Part shown: one piece after another, positions 8,389 through 19,940 of the stretch
How positions within the stretch are numbered: the stretch's first letter is position 1
Layout of the letters: every line of letters begins with the position of its first letter
Origin: Paractinoplanes rishiriensis
GTDB lineage: Bacteria > Actinomycetota > Actinomycetes > Mycobacteriales > Micromonosporaceae
NCBI RefSeq assembly: GCF_016862375.1
Contig: NZ_BOMV01000035.1
Location: forward strand, 1 to 64,000
Reading direction: 5' to 3'
Length of the DNA: 64,000 nucleotides
Position numbers and translations under genes: made by a program
The notes under the pieces: generated by a model
The model's input: the letters and a program-made list of their open reading frames with translations, nothing else
Database searches by the model: none
Told to the model about the DNA's origin: nothing

Positions 8389-10014
8389 ATGCCGGAGATC
8401 CGCGCCGCGCACGGCAGCGCGTACACCGCAATGGGTTGGCCGCAGGAAGCCGCCAAGCGGATGCTGATGAACAACCTGGACCCCGACGTGGCCGAAAGGC
8501 CTCAAGATCTTGTGGTGTACGGGGGAACCGGGCGCGCCGCTCGGGACTGGCCCTCGTTCCACGCGATCGTGCGCGAGCTCGACCGGCTGCGCGGCGACGA
8601 GACGCTGCTGGTGCAGTCCGGCAAGCCGGTCGGGGTGTTCCGCACGCACGAGTGGGCGCCGCGGGTGCTGATCGCCAACTCCAACCTGGTGGGCGACTGG
8701 GCGACCTGGCCCGAGTTCCGGCGGCTGGAAAAGCTCGGGCTGACCATGTACGGGCAGATGACCGCGGGCTCGTGGATCTACATCGGCACCCAGGGCATCC
8801 TGCAGGGCACGTACGAGACGTTCGCGGCGGTGGCGGCCAAGCGGTTCGGCGGCACGCTGGCCGGGACGCTGACGCTGACCGCGGGGTGCGGCGGGATGGG
8901 CGGGGCGCAGCCGCTCGCGGTAACCATGAACGGCGGGGTCTGCCTCGTCGTCGACGTGGACCGCGCGCGGCTTCAGCGCCGGGTCGAGACGCGGTACCTG
9001 GACACGATCGCGGACAACCTGGACGCGGCGTTAAAGCAGGCTATGTCGGCTAAATCGGACCGACGGGCAGTCTCGATCGGGGTGGTCGGGAACGCCGCCG
9101 AGGTGTTCCCCCGGCTGCTCAATTCCGAGATCGACATCGTCACCGACCAGACCAGCGCCCACGACCCGCTCAGCTACATCCCGCTCGGCGTCGAGGTCGG
9201 CGACGCGGCCGGCTACGCCCACGACAAACCGGATGAATACACCGACCGGGCCCGGCAGAGCATGGCCGTCCACGTCGAGGCCATGGTCGGCTTCCTGGAC
9301 CGCGGCGCCGAGGTGTTCGACTACGGCAACTCGATCCGCGGCGAGGCCCAACTGGCCGGCTACGAGCGCGCCTTCGCGTTCCCCGGCTTCGTCCCCGCGT
9401 ACATCCGACCGCTTTTTGCCGAAGGCAAGGGACCCTTCCGGTGGGCCGCGCTCTCCGGTGACCCCGCCGACATCGCCGCCACCGACCGGGCGGTGCTCGA
9501 CCTCTTCGGAGAAAACGAGGCGCTGGCCCGCTGGATCCGGATGGCCGGCGAGCGGGTGGCGTTCCAGGGCCTGCCCGCCCGGATCTGCTGGCTCGGTTAC
9601 GGCGAACGCGACAAGGCCGGCGTCCGGTTCAACGAGATGGTCGGCAAGGGTGACCTCAAGGCGCCCATCGTGATCGGCCGCGACCACCTCGACGCCGGGT
9701 CGGTGGCCTCGCCGTACCGGGAAACCGAGGCGATGCTCGACGGCTCGGACGCGATCGCCGACTGGCCGCTGCTGAACGCCATGCTGAACACGGCCAGCGG
9801 CGCCACCTGGGTGTCGCTGCACCACGGCGGCGGCGTCGGTATCGGCCGGTCGATCCACGCCGGGCAGGTGTGCGTGGCCGACGGCACCGCGCTGGCCGGC
9901 CAGAAGATCGAACGGGTGCTCACCAACGATCCCGGAATGGGCGTGATCCGGCACGTGGACGCGGGCTACGAGTCGGCCGCCGCGGCCGGCGTGCAGATTC
10001 CGATGAAGCCGTGA
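8389..10014 (+). CDS. hutU: Urocanate hydratase
   Basis: This 541-residue protein is close to the usual HutU length (about 550). It adds water to urocanate to give 4-imidazolone-5-propionate, using tightly bound NAD+ as electrophile. Family segments visible include the N-terminal [25 protein letters not shown], and the active-site region [20 protein letters not shown] with the conserved Cys. The start ATG has a good ribosome-binding site (AAGGAGGGCGACG). It is the second gene of the hut operon and overlaps the next gene by 4 bp (GTGA), so translation is probably coupled. Confidence 0.97.
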   Translation: MPEIRAAHGSAYTAMGWPQEAAKRMLMNNLDPDVAERPQDLVVYGGTGRAARDWPSFHAIVRELDRLRGDETLLVQSGKPVGVFRTHEWAPRVLIANSNLVGDWATWPEFRRLEKLGLTMYGQMTAGSWIYIGTQGILQGTYETFAAVAAKRFGGTLAGTLTLTAGCGGMGGAQPLAVTMNGGVCLVVDVDRARLQRRVETRYLDTIADNLDAALKQAMSAKSDRRAVSIGVVGNAAEVFPRLLNSEIDIVTDQTSAHDPLSYIPLGVEVGDAAGYAHDKPDEYTDRARQSMAVHVEAMVGFLDRGAEVFDYGNSIRGEAQLAGYERAFAFPGFVPAYIRPLFAEGKGPFRWAALSGDPADIAATDRAVLDLFGENEALARWIRMAGERVAFQGLPARICWLGYGERDKAGVRFNEMVGKGDLKAPIVIGRDHLDAGSVASPYRETEAMLDGSDAIADWPLLNAMLNTASGATWVSLHHGGGVGIGRSIHAGQVCVADGTALAGQKIERVLTNDPGMGVIRHVDAGYESAAAAGVQIPMKP

Positions 10015-11201
10015 CCGGCGAGTCCCGGGCCCAGGGCTTTCCGGCGCTGTGGGGCGAGATCGCGGAGATCGGCCGGACCGCGGGCGGCGGCTATCTGCGG
10101 TACGCGCTGACCGAGCCCGACCTGACCCTGCGCGACTGGTTCCGGATCCAGGCGCACCGCCGGGACATGCCGGTCACCGACGACGGCAACGGCAACCTGT
10201 TCGCCTGGTGGGGCGACCAGTGGGGGCGCGGCGCCGTGCTGACCGGCTCGCACTTCGACTCGGTACCGCACGGCGGCGGCTACGACGGGCCGCTCGGCAT
10301 CGTGAGCGGCTTCCTCGCGGTCGACCGGCTGCGCGCGGCCGGTCACGCGCCCAGGTCGCCGCTGGCCGTGGTGGCGTTCGCCGAGGAGGAGGGCGGCCGG
10401 TTCGGACTGCCCTGCCTGGGTTCCCGGCTGCTCGCCGGCGCGATCGAACCGGCCGTCGCGGCCGCGCTCACCGACCGCGACGGGGTGACCTTCGGCGAGG
10501 CGCTCGGCGGGCTGCCGGCCGGTCCGCTGCCGGGGCTCAAGGACCGGGTGAAGGCGCTTGTCGAACTGCACATCGAGCAGGGCCGGCAACTCGAGGTGCC
10601 GGTCGGGGTGGCCAGCGCGATCTGGCCGCACGGGCGCTGGCGGTTCGACTTCACCGGGCACGGCGACCACGCCGGCACCACCCGGATGGCCGACCGCCGC
10701 GACCCGATGCTGACCTTCGCGTACACCGTGCTGGCCGCCAACGAGGAGGCCCGGCTGACCGGCGCGCACGCCACCATGGCCCGGGTCGAGGCCGAGCCGA
10801 ACGCCACCAACGCCATCCCGTCGCTGGTCCGGGGCTGGCTGGACGCCCGGGCCGCCGATCCGGCCACGATGGACGCCCTGGTCGAGGTGGTGGTGAAGCG
10901 GGCCACCGAACGCGCCGGCCGGGACGGCACCGAAGTGGTGGTGACGCCGGAGTCGCTGAGTGCCGAGGTCACGTTCGACACGGCGCTGGCCGGCCGGATC
11001 GCGGAGCTGCTCGGCGGCGCCCCGATCCTGCCGACCGGCGCGGGTCACGACGCGGGCGTGTTGTCGGCGCACGTGCCGACGGCGATGCTGTTCGTGCGCA
11101 ATCCGACGGGCATCTCGCACTCGCCGGCCGAGCACGCCGAGGACGCCGACTGCGAGGCGGGGGTCGAAGCGCTGGCCACGGTGCTGGGCGAGCTGACATG
11201 A
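10011..11201 (+). CDS. M20-family amidohydrolase of the hut operon
   Basis: This 396-residue zinc amidohydrolase belongs to the allantoate amidohydrolase / N-carbamoyl-amino-acid hydrolase branch of M20. Metal-ligand motifs are in order: [18 protein letters not shown] (79-96), AEEEGGRFG (about 125-132), ELHIEQG (about 185-191) and TGISHSPAE near the C-terminus. GTG at 10011 overlaps the hutU stop and is the natural start; a longer frame upstream lies inside hutU. I infer that it performs the last hut step, hydrolysing N-formylglutamate to glutamate and formate, because no HutG-type deformylase is present and hutF supplies exactly that substrate. Genuine allantoate or carbamoyl activity remains an alternative. 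Confidence 0.85.
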   Translation: MTGESRAQGFPALWGEIAEIGRTAGGGYLRYALTEPDLTLRDWFRIQAHRRDMPVTDDGNGNLFAWWGDQWGRGAVLTGSHFDSVPHGGGYDGPLGIVSGFLAVDRLRAAGHAPRSPLAVVAFAEEEGGRFGLPCLGSRLLAGAIEPAVAAALTDRDGVTFGEALGGLPAGPLPGLKDRVKALVELHIEQGRQLEVPVGVASAIWPHGRWRFDFTGHGDHAGTTRMADRRDPMLTFAYTVLAANEEARLTGAHATMARVEAEPNATNAIPSLVRGWLDARAADPATMDALVEVVVKRATERAGRDGTEVVVTPESLSAEVTFDTALAGRIAELLGGAPILPTGAGHDAGVLSAHVPTAMLFVRNPTGISHSPAEHAEDADCEAGVEALATVLGELT

Positions 11202-12475
11202 GTGCCTATTTCGCGGAGTATGCATTTCTCGGCGGGCAAATCGCCCGAGACGTTCGCATTGAGGTCGCGGACGGCGTTGTCAGTGCGGTCACGGCCGGGG
11301 CGGCGCCGGCCGGGGAGATGCTCGACGGGCTCGTGCTGCCCGGATTTGCCAACGTCCACTCGCATGCCTTTCACCGGGCCCTGCGCGGGCGCACGCACGC
11401 CGGGCGGGGCAGTTTCTGGAGTTGGCGGGAACGGATGTACGAGGTGGCCGCCAGCCTCGACCCGGACAGTTATTTCGCGCTGGCCCGGGCGGTCTATGCC
11501 GAGATGGCGCTGGCCGGCATCACCGCGGTCGGCGAGTTCCACTACCTGCACCACGCGCCCGGCGGTGCCCGGTATGCCGATCCGAACGCCATGGGTCACG
11601 CGCTGATCGCCGCGGCCGCCGAGGCCGGAATCCGGATCACCCTCCTGGACACGATCTACCTTCAGTCCAGTGTGGACGGCGCTCCCCTGGCGGGCGTCCA
11701 GCGTCGCTTCGGCGACGAGACCCCCGAGCGCTGGCTGGGGCGGGTGGCTGAGCTCTCTGCCGCGCCGCATGCCCGGGTGGGTGCGGCAATTCATTCCGTA
11801 CGCGCATTGGCAGCGCACCACCTCAAAGAATTGGGCGGCCACCGGCCCTTGCACGTCCACCTGTCCGAGCAGGTGGCCGAGAACGACCAGTGCCGGGCCG
11901 TGCACGGCTGCTCCCCCACCGAGTTGCTGGACCGCCACGGCGTGCTGGGCCCGGACACCACCGCGGTGCACGCCACCCACCTGACCGACCACGACGTGCG
12001 CCTGCTCGGCGGCTCCGGCACCGGGGTCTGCCTGTGCCCCACCACCGAACGCGACCTGGCCGACGGCATCGGCCGGGCCCGGGACCTGGCTGACGCGGGC
12101 GCACCGCTGAGCCTGGGCAGCGACAGCCACGCGGTGATCGACATGTTCGAGGAGATCCGCGGCGTCGAGATGAACGAGCGCCTGGCCAGCCACGAGCGCG
12201 GCCGGTTGACGGTGGCCGAACTGATCGCCGCCGCGACCGCGCACACCGCGCTGGGCTGGCCGGACGCCGGCGCGATCGCCCCGGGCCGGCGCGCCGACCT
12301 GGTCTGCGTGCGTCTCGACTCGGTACGCACGGCCGGCACCGACCCGGCCGAGGCGGTCCTGGCGGCCACCGCAGCCGACATGACTCGCGTGATCGCGGAC
12401 GGCCGCACGATAGTCGCCGACAGCCGGCACACCACGATCGACGTGCCGCGCGCCCTGGCCGAGGCCATGCCATGA
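11198..12475 (+). CDS. hutF: Formimidoylglutamate deiminase
   Basis: This 425-residue member of the amidohydrolase superfamily converts N-formimino-L-glutamate to N-formyl-L-glutamate and ammonia. Motifs seen are the metal-binding [13 protein letters not shown] (53-65), [16 protein letters not shown] and [22 protein letters not shown] at 11198 overlaps the upstream stop (ATGA), as does its own end with hutI. Its presence defines the hutF branch of histidine degradation (deiminase plus formylglutamate hydrolase) rather than the one-step formiminoglutamase branch. Confidence 0.93.
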   Translation: MSAYFAEYAFLGGQIARDVRIEVADGVVSAVTAGAAPAGEMLDGLVLPGFANVHSHAFHRALRGRTHAGRGSFWSWRERMYEVAASLDPDSYFALARAVYAEMALAGITAVGEFHYLHHAPGGARYADPNAMGHALIAAAAEAGIRITLLDTIYLQSSVDGAPLAGVQRRFGDETPERWLGRVAELSAAPHARVGAAIHSVRALAAHHLKELGGHRPLHVHLSEQVAENDQCRAVHGCSPTELLDRHGVLGPDTTAVHATHLTDHDVRLLGGSGTGVCLCPTTERDLADGIGRARDLADAGAPLSLGSDSHAVIDMFEEIRGVEMNERLASHERGRLTVAELIAAATAHTALGWPDAGAIAPGRRADLVCVRLDSVRTAGTDPAEAVLAATAADMTRVIADGRTIVADSRHTTIDVPRALAEAMP

Positions 12476-13638
12476 AAGCCGCGCCCGTGACGCTGCTCAT
12501 CGACAACATCGGCGAACTCGTCACCAACCACGACGGCGACGGGCTGCTCGGGCTGCGGCACGACATGGCCGTACTCGTCGACGGCGAGCGGATCGCGTGG
12601 GTCGGGCCACACGCGGAAGCCCCGGCCGCGGACCGGCGGATCGACGCGGACGGCGCCGCGGTGCTGCCCGGGTTCGTGGACAGTCACGCCCACCTGGTTT
12701 TCGCCGGTGATCGGGCCGGGGAGTTCGCGGCGCGGATGGCCGGGGAGCCGTACACCGGCGGCGGCATCCGGACCACCGTGGCCGCCACCCGGGCGGCGAG
12801 CGACGACGACCTGCGCCGGCGCGCGGGCCGGCTGGTGGCCGAGTGCCTCCGGCAGGGCACCACGACCGTCGAGATCAAGAGCGGGTACGGGTTGAGCGTC
12901 GCGGCGGAGGCGCGGTCGCTGCGGATCGCCCGGGAACTGACCGAGGAGACGACCTTCCTGGGTGCGCATGTGGTGCCGGCCGGCGACGACCCCGACGAGT
13001 ATGTGGACCTGGTTCGCGGCCCGATGCTCGACGCGTGTCTCGCGTACGCCAAATGGGTTGATGTTTTCTGTGAGCGGGGAGCCTTCGACGAGGACCAGTC
13101 GCGCGCGGTGCTGACCGCCGGTGCGAAACACGGGCTCGGGCTGCGGGTGCACGCGAACCAGCTGGGCGTGGGGCCGGGCGTGCGGCTCGCCGTCGAACTC
13201 GGTGCCGCCAGCGCCGACCACTGCACCCACCTGAGCGGCGCGGACGTGGACGCGCTGGCCGGCTCGGCGACGGTGGCCACGCTGCTGCCGGGTGCCGAAT
13301 TTTCGACCCGCTCGCCCTATCCGGACGCGCGCCGGCTGCTCGACGCGGGCGTGACCGTGGCGCTGGCGACCGACTGCAACCCCGGCTCGTCCTACACCTC
13401 CTCGATGCCGTTCTGCGTCGCTCTCGCCGTACGGGAAATGCGAATGACACCTGCCGAGGCCGTGCGTGCCGCCACTCTCGGCGGAGCCCGCGCGCTGCGG
13501 CGCGACGACATCGGGCTGGTGCGTCCGGGTGCGCGCGCCGACCTGGTCGTGCTCGACGCACCCTCGCACCTGCACCTGGCTTACCGGCCGGGTGTGCCGC
13601 TGATCGAAACCGTCGTGCACAACGGAGTCCCACGATGA
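12472..13638 (+). CDS. hutI: Imidazolonepropionase
   Basis: This 388-residue metal-dependent amidohydrolase opens the ring of 4-imidazolone-5-propionate to give N-formimino-L-glutamate. The signature [17 protein letters not shown] spans about 69-85, with the HxH metal pair at 72 and 74. Further motifs are HANQLG and [15 protein letters not shown]. The length fits the family (about 400). It overlaps hutF and hutH by 4 bp at each end, so the four catabolic genes form one coupled unit. Confidence 0.95.
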   Translation: MKAAPVTLLIDNIGELVTNHDGDGLLGLRHDMAVLVDGERIAWVGPHAEAPAADRRIDADGAAVLPGFVDSHAHLVFAGDRAGEFAARMAGEPYTGGGIRTTVAATRAASDDDLRRRAGRLVAECLRQGTTTVEIKSGYGLSVAAEARSLRIARELTEETTFLGAHVVPAGDDPDEYVDLVRGPMLDACLAYAKWVDVFCERGAFDEDQSRAVLTAGAKHGLGLRVHANQLGVGPGVRLAVELGAASADHCTHLSGADVDALAGSATVATLLPGAEFSTRSPYPDARRLLDAGVTVALATDCNPGSSYTSSMPFCVALAVREMRMTPAEAVRAATLGGARALRRDDIGLVRPGARADLVVLDAPSHLHLAYRPGVPLIETVVHNGVPR

Positions 13639-15170
13639 TCGTCACAGTCCAGCCCACCGGCGTGACCCCGGCCGACGTGCTCGCGGTCGCGCGCGGCGAC
13701 GCCCGGGTCGAGATCGCCGCCGCCACCGTCGCGGCGATGGCCGCCAGCCGCGCCATCGTCGACCGGATCGAGGCGTCCGGCCGGCCCGTCTACGGCGTGT
13801 CCACCGGATTCGGCGCGCTGGCCGGCACCTCGATCGCACCGGCACGCCGGGCCGAACTTCAGCACGCGCTGATCCGCTCGCACGCCGCCGGGATCGGCGC
13901 GCCGATGCCGCGCGAGGTGGTGCGGGCCATGATGCTGCTGCGGCTGCGGTCGCTGGCGCTCGGCCATTCCGGGGTGCGCCCGGCGCTCGCGCAGGGGCTG
14001 GCCGACCTGCTGAACAACGACGTGACCCCGTGGGTGCCGGAACACGGCTCGCTGGGCGCGTCCGGCGACCTGGCCCCGCTCGCGCACTGCGCCCTGGTGC
14101 TGCTCGGCGAGGGCTGGGTGCTCGGCAAGGACGGCGCCCGGGTGACCGCCGCCGAGGCGCTGCACAACGCCGGCCTGGCCCCGCTCGGCCTGGCCGCCAA
14201 GGAGGGCCTCGCACTGATCAACGGCACCGACGGCATGCTCGGGATGCTGCTGCTCGCCCTCGACGACGCCCGCCACCTGTTCGCCATGGCCGACCTGACC
14301 GCGGCCCTGGCGATCGAGGCGATGCTCGGCTCGGAGCGCCCGTTCCGGCCGGAGCTGCACGCCATCCGCCCGCACCCCGGCCAGGCCGTCTCGGCCGCGA
14401 ACATCCACCGCCTGCTACAGGACTCGACCATCATGGACTCGCACCGCGACGACCTGGCGCACGCCGTGCAGGACGCGTACTCGATGCGCTGCGCTCCCCA
14501 GGTGGCCGGCGCGGCCCGGGACACCCTGGACTTCGCCGCCACGGTCTGCGCCCGCGAGTTGGTCTCGGTGGTCGACAACCCGGTGGTGCTGCCGGACGGC
14601 CGGGTCGAGTCGACCGGCAACTTCCACGGCGCACCGCTGGGCTTCGTCGCCGACTACCTGGCGATCGCGGCCGCCGAGGTGGGCGCCATCGCCGAACGCC
14701 GGGTGGACCGCCTGCTGGACGTGACGCGATCCCGCGACCTGCCGCCGTTCCTGTCCCCCGACGCCGGCGTCAACTCCGGCCTGATGATCGCCCAGTACAC
14801 CGCCGCCGGCATCGTCGCCGAAAACCGCCGCCTGGCCGCCCCCGCGTCGGTCGACTCCCTGCCCACCAGCGGCATGCAGGAGGACCACGTCTCGATGGGC
14901 TGGGCCGCGACCCGCAAGCTGCGCACGGTCCTGGACAACCTGACCAGCCTGCTCGCGGTCGAACTGCTGAGCGCGGTCCGGGGCCTGCAGCTGCGGGCGC
15001 CGCTGGTGCCGTCCCCGGCCGGCCGGCTGGCGATCACCGCGGTGGCGCCGTTCGCCGGCGAGCCCGGCCCGGACGTGTTCCTGGCCCCGGTGCTGGAACA
15101 GGCCCGCGCGGTGGTGCGCGGCCGGGAACTGCGCACCGAAGTCGAGGCGGCAGTGGGCGAGCTGTTGTAG
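13635..15170 (+). CDS. hutH: Histidine ammonia-lyase
   Basis: This 511-residue enzyme starts the pathway by eliminating ammonia from L-histidine to give urocanate. The Ala-Ser-Gly triad that cyclises into the MIO cofactor is at 142-144 in [15 protein letters not shown]. Substrate-pocket segments such as YGVSTGFG (53-60) and QEDHVSMG are intact. It is the last gene of the operon, an inverted order relative to the pathway. No strong terminator follows; a short CCGGGT/ACCCGG repeat about 20 bp past the stop is the only candidate. Confidence 0.97.
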   Translation: MIVTVQPTGVTPADVLAVARGDARVEIAAATVAAMAASRAIVDRIEASGRPVYGVSTGFGALAGTSIAPARRAELQHALIRSHAAGIGAPMPREVVRAMMLLRLRSLALGHSGVRPALAQGLADLLNNDVTPWVPEHGSLGASGDLAPLAHCALVLLGEGWVLGKDGARVTAAEALHNAGLAPLGLAAKEGLALINGTDGMLGMLLLALDDARHLFAMADLTAALAIEAMLGSERPFRPELHAIRPHPGQAVSAANIHRLLQDSTIMDSHRDDLAHAVQDAYSMRCAPQVAGAARDTLDFAATVCARELVSVVDNPVVLPDGRVESTGNFHGAPLGFVADYLAIAAAEVGAIAERRVDRLLDVTRSRDLPPFLSPDAGVNSGLMIAQYTAAGIVAENRRLAAPASVDSLPTSGMQEDHVSMGWAATRKLRTVLDNLTSLLAVELLSAVRGLQLRAPLVPSPAGRLAITAVAPFAGEPGPDVFLAPVLEQARAVVRGRELRTEVEAAVGELL

Positions 15171-15177
15171 TTAACGT

Positions 15178-15424
15178 TCACCGGGTTGACCCGGGTCGAT
15201 TTGTGGATCCTCGTCCGCCGGCCATCGGACCGGTGCGTCGCCGGTGGTCGGCGGCGTGGGTCACGCCGTGCTGAACGTCCGGGTAGGTGTCGTCCGGCTC
15301 GACGGCGCGTGACCCCATCCAGCGTGCAGGTGGGTGGGGTGGTGGCGCCGCCCGGGGTGCGGGTGGCGATGGTGAACGCCGCAGCAAGGTCACGGTGCCC
15401 GGCGAACTGGCAGTGCGGGCAGCC
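15178..15424 (-). pseudogene. TnpB-like transposase C-terminal remnant
   Basis: This fills part of the 438-bp gap between hutH and the next gene. A minus-strand frame reads GCPHCQFAGHRDLAAAFTIA, the typical end of IS200/IS605-type TnpB: second half of the zinc ribbon, then the HRD-x-AA-x-I region holding the last RuvC aspartate. It continues through RTPGG and VTRRRAGRHLPG, as in actinobacterial TnpB tails. The frame is closed just upstream and the first CxxC pair and RuvC I/II are missing, so only a tail survives. The remaining 15425-15608 shows no gene apart from the leader of the flavoprotein gene. Confidence 0.45.
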
Positions 15425-15608
15425 GGCGGTGGTTGAGGGTGAAGGTGCCGTGGTACCAGCGGATCGGCATCAGGCCGCGGCGCCGGCGCGGGTATCGCAC
15501 CTCGACGTCGCCGGCTTTGCGTCACGACATCTAGGCACATAGCTAGTATGGCGCGGCCCGGTCGACACCGGCAACCTTTGTGGCCACCGCACGAGAGAGG
15601 CTTCCACT

Positions 15609-16946
15609 GTGGACGACAGAGCCATCGTCATCGGGGCCGGCATCGGCGGGCTCGCGGTGGCGCGCGTGCTCAGCAGCCGGTACTCGCAGGTCACCGTGCT
15701 CGACCGGGACACGTTGCCGGACGGGGTCGCGCCCCGCCGCGGGGTGCCGCAGGGCGCGCAGCCGCACCTGCTGCTGATCGGCGGGCAGCGGGAGTTTGCC
15801 GACCTCTTTCCGGGACTTGAGGAGGAACTGATCGGTGCCGGCGGGGTGCCCTTCGACACCGGGCGCGACCTGGCGACGTTCCGGTTCGGGCGGCGGTGGC
15901 CCAGCGCGCCTACCGGGCTGGCGCCGGTCGGAGTGACCCGGCCGCTGCTGGAGGCGGCGGTGCGGGCCCGGGTGGCGAAGCTCGGCGGGGTGGCGTTCCG
16001 GGACCAGATCGCGGTTTCCGGGCTGGCCGGGGCGGACGGCGCGGTCACCGGGGTGGTCCTGGACACCGGCGAGACGTTGGAAGCGGCCATCGTGGTGGAC
16101 TGCACCGGCCGGGGTTCGCGCTCCGACCGGTGGCTCGGTGCGCTGGCCCTGCCCGTACCGGAGCAGGTTGAAGTGAAGGTCGGGGTGAGTTACTCGACCC
16201 GGATCTACCGGCGCCGGCCCGGTGATCTGCCGGAGCCGTGGAAAGCCGCGTTCGTACTGCCCACCCCGCCCGGCGAGCGGATGTCGGGGGTGGCCATGCC
16301 GATCGAGGGCGACCGGTGGCTGGTCGGCATCGGTGGCTGGCACCTGCCGGACCCGCCGGCCGACGAGGCGTCCTTTGTGGCGTGTGCGCGGGCGCTGCCC
16401 GATCCGATCGTGGCCGACCTGATCGACCGGGCCGAGCCGCTCGGCGACGTGCAGGTGGCCAAGTTTCCGTCCAGCCGGCGGCGCCTGTTCGAGCAGATCG
16501 AGCAGCCGCCTGGCGGATACCTGACGGTGGGCGACGCGATCTGCAGCTTCAACCCGATCTACGGGCAGGGCATGAGCTGCGCGGCCATGGAGGCCACCGC
16601 GCTGGGCGCGGCGCTCGACCGGCACGGCCGCGCGGCGAGCCCGGAACTGGCCCGCGAGTTCTACGCGGCCGCCGCCGAGATCATCGCGACGCCGTGGCGA
16701 TTCGCGGTAGGCGGGGACTTCAACTTTCCGGGCACGACCGGGCCGCGGCCCCGCGGGCACGCTTTCGGAGCCTGGTACGGGCGGCAGATCGCGTACGCCT
16801 CCCAGGTGGAACCGGCGATCAACACCGCGTTCGCCCGGGTGCAGCACCTGATCGAGCCCGCGTCGACGCTGTTCCGGCTCCGGTTCGCGGCCCGCGTGCT
16901 GCGGCTGGCGAGAAAACGGAGGCGCGAAAAGGCCCCGGCGGCGTAA
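15609..16946 (+). CDS. FAD-dependent oxidoreductase (monooxygenase-like)
   Basis: This 445-residue flavoprotein has an N-terminal dinucleotide-binding loop GAGIGGLA (9-16), a Pro/Arg-rich PRRGVPQGAQPHLLL segment seen in geranylgeranyl-reductase/halogenase-like flavoproteins, and a late FAD motif VGDAICSFNPIYGQGMS. The GTG start at 15609 follows a GAGAGAGGC ribosome-binding site. leuS follows after 9 bp, so the two are probably co-transcribed, though no functional link is obvious. The substrate is unknown; epoxidation or hydroxylation of a hydrophobic compound is the usual activity in this group. Confidence 0.8.
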   Translation: MDDRAIVIGAGIGGLAVARVLSSRYSQVTVLDRDTLPDGVAPRRGVPQGAQPHLLLIGGQREFADLFPGLEEELIGAGGVPFDTGRDLATFRFGRRWPSAPTGLAPVGVTRPLLEAAVRARVAKLGGVAFRDQIAVSGLAGADGAVTGVVLDTGETLEAAIVVDCTGRGSRSDRWLGALALPVPEQVEVKVGVSYSTRIYRRRPGDLPEPWKAAFVLPTPPGERMSGVAMPIEGDRWLVGIGGWHLPDPPADEASFVACARALPDPIVADLIDRAEPLGDVQVAKFPSSRRRLFEQIEQPPGGYLTVGDAICSFNPIYGQGMSCAAMEATALGAALDRHGRAASPELAREFYAAAAEIIATPWRFAVGGDFNFPGTTGPRPRGHAFGAWYGRQIAYASQVEPAINTAFARVQHLIEPASTLFRLRFAARVLRLARKRRREKAPAA

Positions 16947-16955
16947 CTTCCCGAT

Positions 16956-19316
16956 ATGACGGACTACGACTTTCACGCCCTGCAGGCCCGCTGGCAGCCG
17001 GTGTGGGAGTCGCTCGACCTCTTCGGCGCCGGCCGCCCCACCGGCGGTGCGCGGCGCTACCTGGTCGACATGTTCGCCTATCCGTCCGGCGACCTGCACA
17101 TGGGGCACGCCGAGGCGTACGCGATCGGCGACGCCCTGGCCCGGTACTGGTTCCAGCGCGGCTACGACGTGCTGCACCCGGTGGGCTGGGACGCGTTCGG
17201 GCTGCCGGCCGAAAATGCGGCCATCCGGCGCAACCAGCACCCGGCCGACTGGACGTACGCGAACATCGCCACCCAGGCCGCCTCGTTCCGCCGGTACGGC
17301 CCGTCCTTCGACTGGCGCACCCGCCTGCACACCAGCGACGAGTCGTACTACCGCTGGACCCAGTGGCTGTTCCTGCGCTTCCAGCGGCGCGGACTGGCCT
17401 ACCGGCGGCTGTCCGCGGTCAACTGGTGCCCCGCCGACGGCACCGTGCTGGCCAACGAACAGGTGATCGCCGGCCGCTGCGAGCGCTGCGACACCGAGGT
17501 GACCAAGCGCGACCTGACCCAGTGGTTCTTCAAGATCACGGCGTACGCGGACCGCCTGCTGGACGACATGACCAAGCTGGAGGGCCACTGGCCGGCCCCG
17601 GTGCTGACCCAGCAGCGCAACTGGATCGGCCGGTCCCGCGGCGCGTATCTGAACTTCGGGACCATCGAGGTCTTCACCACCCGGCCGGACACGGTCTCCG
17701 GCGCCACCTTCCTGGTGGTGGCCCCCGACTCCGCGCTGGCCGACGAGCTGTGCGCCCCCGGCCAGCGCCCGTCGTTCGAAACCTACCGGACCGAGGTACG
17801 CCGCAAGTCCGAGCTGGACCGGATGGCCACCGACCGCCCGAAAACCGGCGTATTCCTGGGCCGGTACGCCCCCCATCCCTTCACCGGAGCCCCGGTCCCG
17901 ATCTGGACCGCGGACTATGTGCTGGCCGCCTACGGCACCGGCGCCATCATGGCCGTACCGGCACACGACCAGCGAGACCTGGATTTCGCCCGCACTTTCG
18001 ACCTGCCGGTGATCCCGGTAGCAGAAGACGTGCCCGATGCCGACGGGCCGGCCCGCGACGCGGCCATCGAGCGGGTCATCGCGGAGGCCGAGGCGCGCGG
18101 GGTCGGCCGGGGTGGGGTCAGTTATCGGCTGCGGGACTGGCTGCTGTCCCGGCAGCGGTTCTGGGGTTGTCCCATTCCGATCGTGCACTGCGGGCGGTGC
18201 GGTGAGGTGCCGGTGCCGGACGAGCAGCTGCCGGTCCGCCTGCCGGATCTGCGCGGCGCCGCGCTGACCCCGGCCGGAGTCTCACCGCTGGCGGCCGCGC
18301 GGGACTGGGTCGAGGTGCCGTGCCCGGCGTGCGGCGGGCCGGCCGAGCGGGACACCGACACGATGGACACTTTCGTGGATTCGTCGTGGTATTTCCTGCG
18401 CTACCCGAACCCGGACTACGCGGACGGGCCGTTCGACCCCGAGGCACTGCGCACGTGGCTGCCGGTCGACCAGTACGTCGGCGGCAACGAGCACGCCATC
18501 CTGCACCTGCTGTACGCCCGGTTCTTCACCAAGGTGCTGAAGGACCTGGGCCTGGTCGACTTCGACGAGCCGTTCCGCGCGCTGCTCAACCAGGGCCAGG
18601 TGATCCTGAACGGCGCCGCCATGAGCAAGTCCAAGGGCAACATGGTCGACCTGGGCGAGCAGCTGGACACGTACGGCGTGGATGCGATGCGGCTGACCAT
18701 GCTGTTCGCCGGGCCGCCCGAGGACGACATCGACTGGGCCGACGTGTCACCGGCCGGCTCGGTGCGCTTCCTGGGCCGGGCGCTGCGGCTGGCCGGCGAG
18801 GTGCGGTCCGCCCCCGGCGCCGACCCCGCCACCGGTGACCAAGCGCTGCGCCGGGCCACCCACCGCCTGGTCCGGGTGATCACCGAGCTGATCGAGGCGC
18901 ACCGGCTGAACGTGGCGGTGGCCCGCACCATGGAGCTGGTCAACGCGGCCCGCAAGCAGATCGACGACGGCCACGCCGGCGACCCCGCGGTGCGCGAGAC
19001 CGTCGAGGCCGTCACGATCGTGCTGTCGCTGTTCGCCCCGTACCTGGCCGAGGAGATGTGGTCGCGCCTGGGTCACGAGCCGGGCGTCGCACACGCCGGC
19101 TGGCCGGCCGTGGACCCGGCGCTGGCGGCCGAGTCCACGGTGGTCTGCGCCGTCCAGGTCAACGGCAAGCTGCGCGACCGCATCGAGGTCCCGGCCGACA
19201 TCACCGAGGCCGACCTGACCGCGCTGGCCCTGGCCTCCCCGGCCGCCGCCGGCCGGGCGGTGACCCGCACGATCGTCCGCCCGCCGAAACTGGTCAATCT
19301 GGTGGTGCAGCCCTGA
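16956..19316 (+). CDS. leuS: Leucyl-tRNA synthetase, compact form
   Basis: This 786-residue class I synthetase charges tRNA-Leu. The HIGH-type motif HMGH is at 48-51, and the KMSKS-type motif reads AMSKS at about 555-559, so its first Lys is Ala. The CP1 editing domain (about 221-390) retains TTRPDT and [16 protein letters not shown], so editing looks intact. The C-terminal anticodon and tail domains are present but trimmed. Most actinobacterial LeuRS proteins are considerably longer (about 950), so this may be a second copy acquired or kept for a special purpose. It sits directly behind a flavoprotein gene and is convergent with rdgB. Confidence 0.93.
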   Translation: MTDYDFHALQARWQPVWESLDLFGAGRPTGGARRYLVDMFAYPSGDLHMGHAEAYAIGDALARYWFQRGYDVLHPVGWDAFGLPAENAAIRRNQHPADWTYANIATQAASFRRYGPSFDWRTRLHTSDESYYRWTQWLFLRFQRRGLAYRRLSAVNWCPADGTVLANEQVIAGRCERCDTEVTKRDLTQWFFKITAYADRLLDDMTKLEGHWPAPVLTQQRNWIGRSRGAYLNFGTIEVFTTRPDTVSGATFLVVAPDSALADELCAPGQRPSFETYRTEVRRKSELDRMATDRPKTGVFLGRYAPHPFTGAPVPIWTADYVLAAYGTGAIMAVPAHDQRDLDFARTFDLPVIPVAEDVPDADGPARDAAIERVIAEAEARGVGRGGVSYRLRDWLLSRQRFWGCPIPIVHCGRCGEVPVPDEQLPVRLPDLRGAALTPAGVSPLAAARDWVEVPCPACGGPAERDTDTMDTFVDSSWYFLRYPNPDYADGPFDPEALRTWLPVDQYVGGNEHAILHLLYARFFTKVLKDLGLVDFDEPFRALLNQGQVILNGAAMSKSKGNMVDLGEQLDTYGVDAMRLTMLFAGPPEDDIDWADVSPAGSVRFLGRALRLAGEVRSAPGADPATGDQALRRATHRLVRVITELIEAHRLNVAVARTMELVNAARKQIDDGHAGDPAVRETVEAVTIVLSLFAPYLAEEMWSRLGHEPGVAHAGWPAVDPALAAESTVVCAVQVNGKLRDRIEVPADITEADLTALALASPAAAGRAVTRTIVRPPKLVNLVVQP

Positions 19317-19325
19317 TCGCCGGCT

Positions 19326-19940
19326 CTAGCCGAGCAGCTCCTTGGCGATGACCTTGGACAGCTCGCGGAACGCCTTGCCGCGGTGGCTGATCGCGTCCTT
19401 CTCCTCGGCGGTCAGCTCGGCGTTGGTGCGGTTCTGGCCGTCGCCCAGGAAGATCGGGTCGTAGCCGAACCCGCCCTCGCCGCGCCGGGCCCGCAGGATG
19501 GTGCCGCGCTGCTTGCCCTCGACCAGGTGCTCGCGGCCGTTCGGCAGCACCAGCGCCGCGGCGCACACGAAGGCGCCGCCGCGCTGGCCGTCCGCCACGT
19601 CGGAGATCTGGGCCAGCACCAGGTCGAGGTTGGCCTGGTCGTCGCCGTGACCGCCGGACCAGCGGGCGCTGAACACGCCGGGCATGCCGTTGAGCGCGTC
19701 GACCGCCAGGCCGGAGTCGTCGGCCACGGTGGCCAGACCGGTCCGTGCGGCGCCCTCGCGGGCCTTGATCAGGGCATTTTCGCCGAACGTGAGGCCGGTC
19801 TCGGGCACCTCCGGGTAGTCCGGGAAATCGGCCAGACCGACCAGTGCGATGCGGTCGGTGCCCAGGGCCACGTCGAGGATCCGCTGGAGCTCGACGAGCT
19901 TCTTCTTGTTGGCGGTGGCGAGCAGCAGCCTCTTACTCAC
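19326..19940 (-). CDS. rdgB: RdgB/HAM1 non-canonical purine NTP pyrophosphatase
   Basis: This 204-residue enzyme hydrolyses XTP, ITP and dITP to monophosphates, keeping deaminated purines out of nucleic acids. Visible motifs are [14 protein letters not shown] near the N-terminus, [19 protein letters not shown] in the middle, and GFGYDPIF with the catalytic Asp near the C-terminus. The ATG at 19940 overlaps the rph stop by 4 bp, the conserved actinobacterial rph-rdgB pairing. Its 3' end is convergent with leuS across 9 bp. Confidence 0.96.
   Translation of the reverse strand: MSKRLLLATANKKKLVELQRILDVALGTDRIALVGLADFPDYPEVPETGLTFGENALIKAREGAARTGLATVADDSGLAVDALNGMPGVFSARWSGGHGDDQANLDLVLAQISDVADGQRGGAFVCAAALVLPNGREHLVEGKQRGTILRARRGEGGFGYDPIFLGDGQNRTNAELTAEEKDAISHRGKAFRELSKVIAKELLG

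Noticed and set aside
5848..8649. A 933-codon open frame on the minus strand
   Set aside because: It is antisense to the RpiR gene and a shifted frame through the pectate lyase. It is Arg/Gly/His-rich without motifs, a normal by-product of high GC.
11791..13620. A 609-codon minus-strand open frame over hutF and hutI
   Set aside because: Antisense shadow of two clearly recognised enzymes, with no family features of its own.
16238..18205. A 655-codon plus-strand open frame across the flavoprotein and leuS
   Set aside because: Out-of-frame reading through two well-conserved genes.
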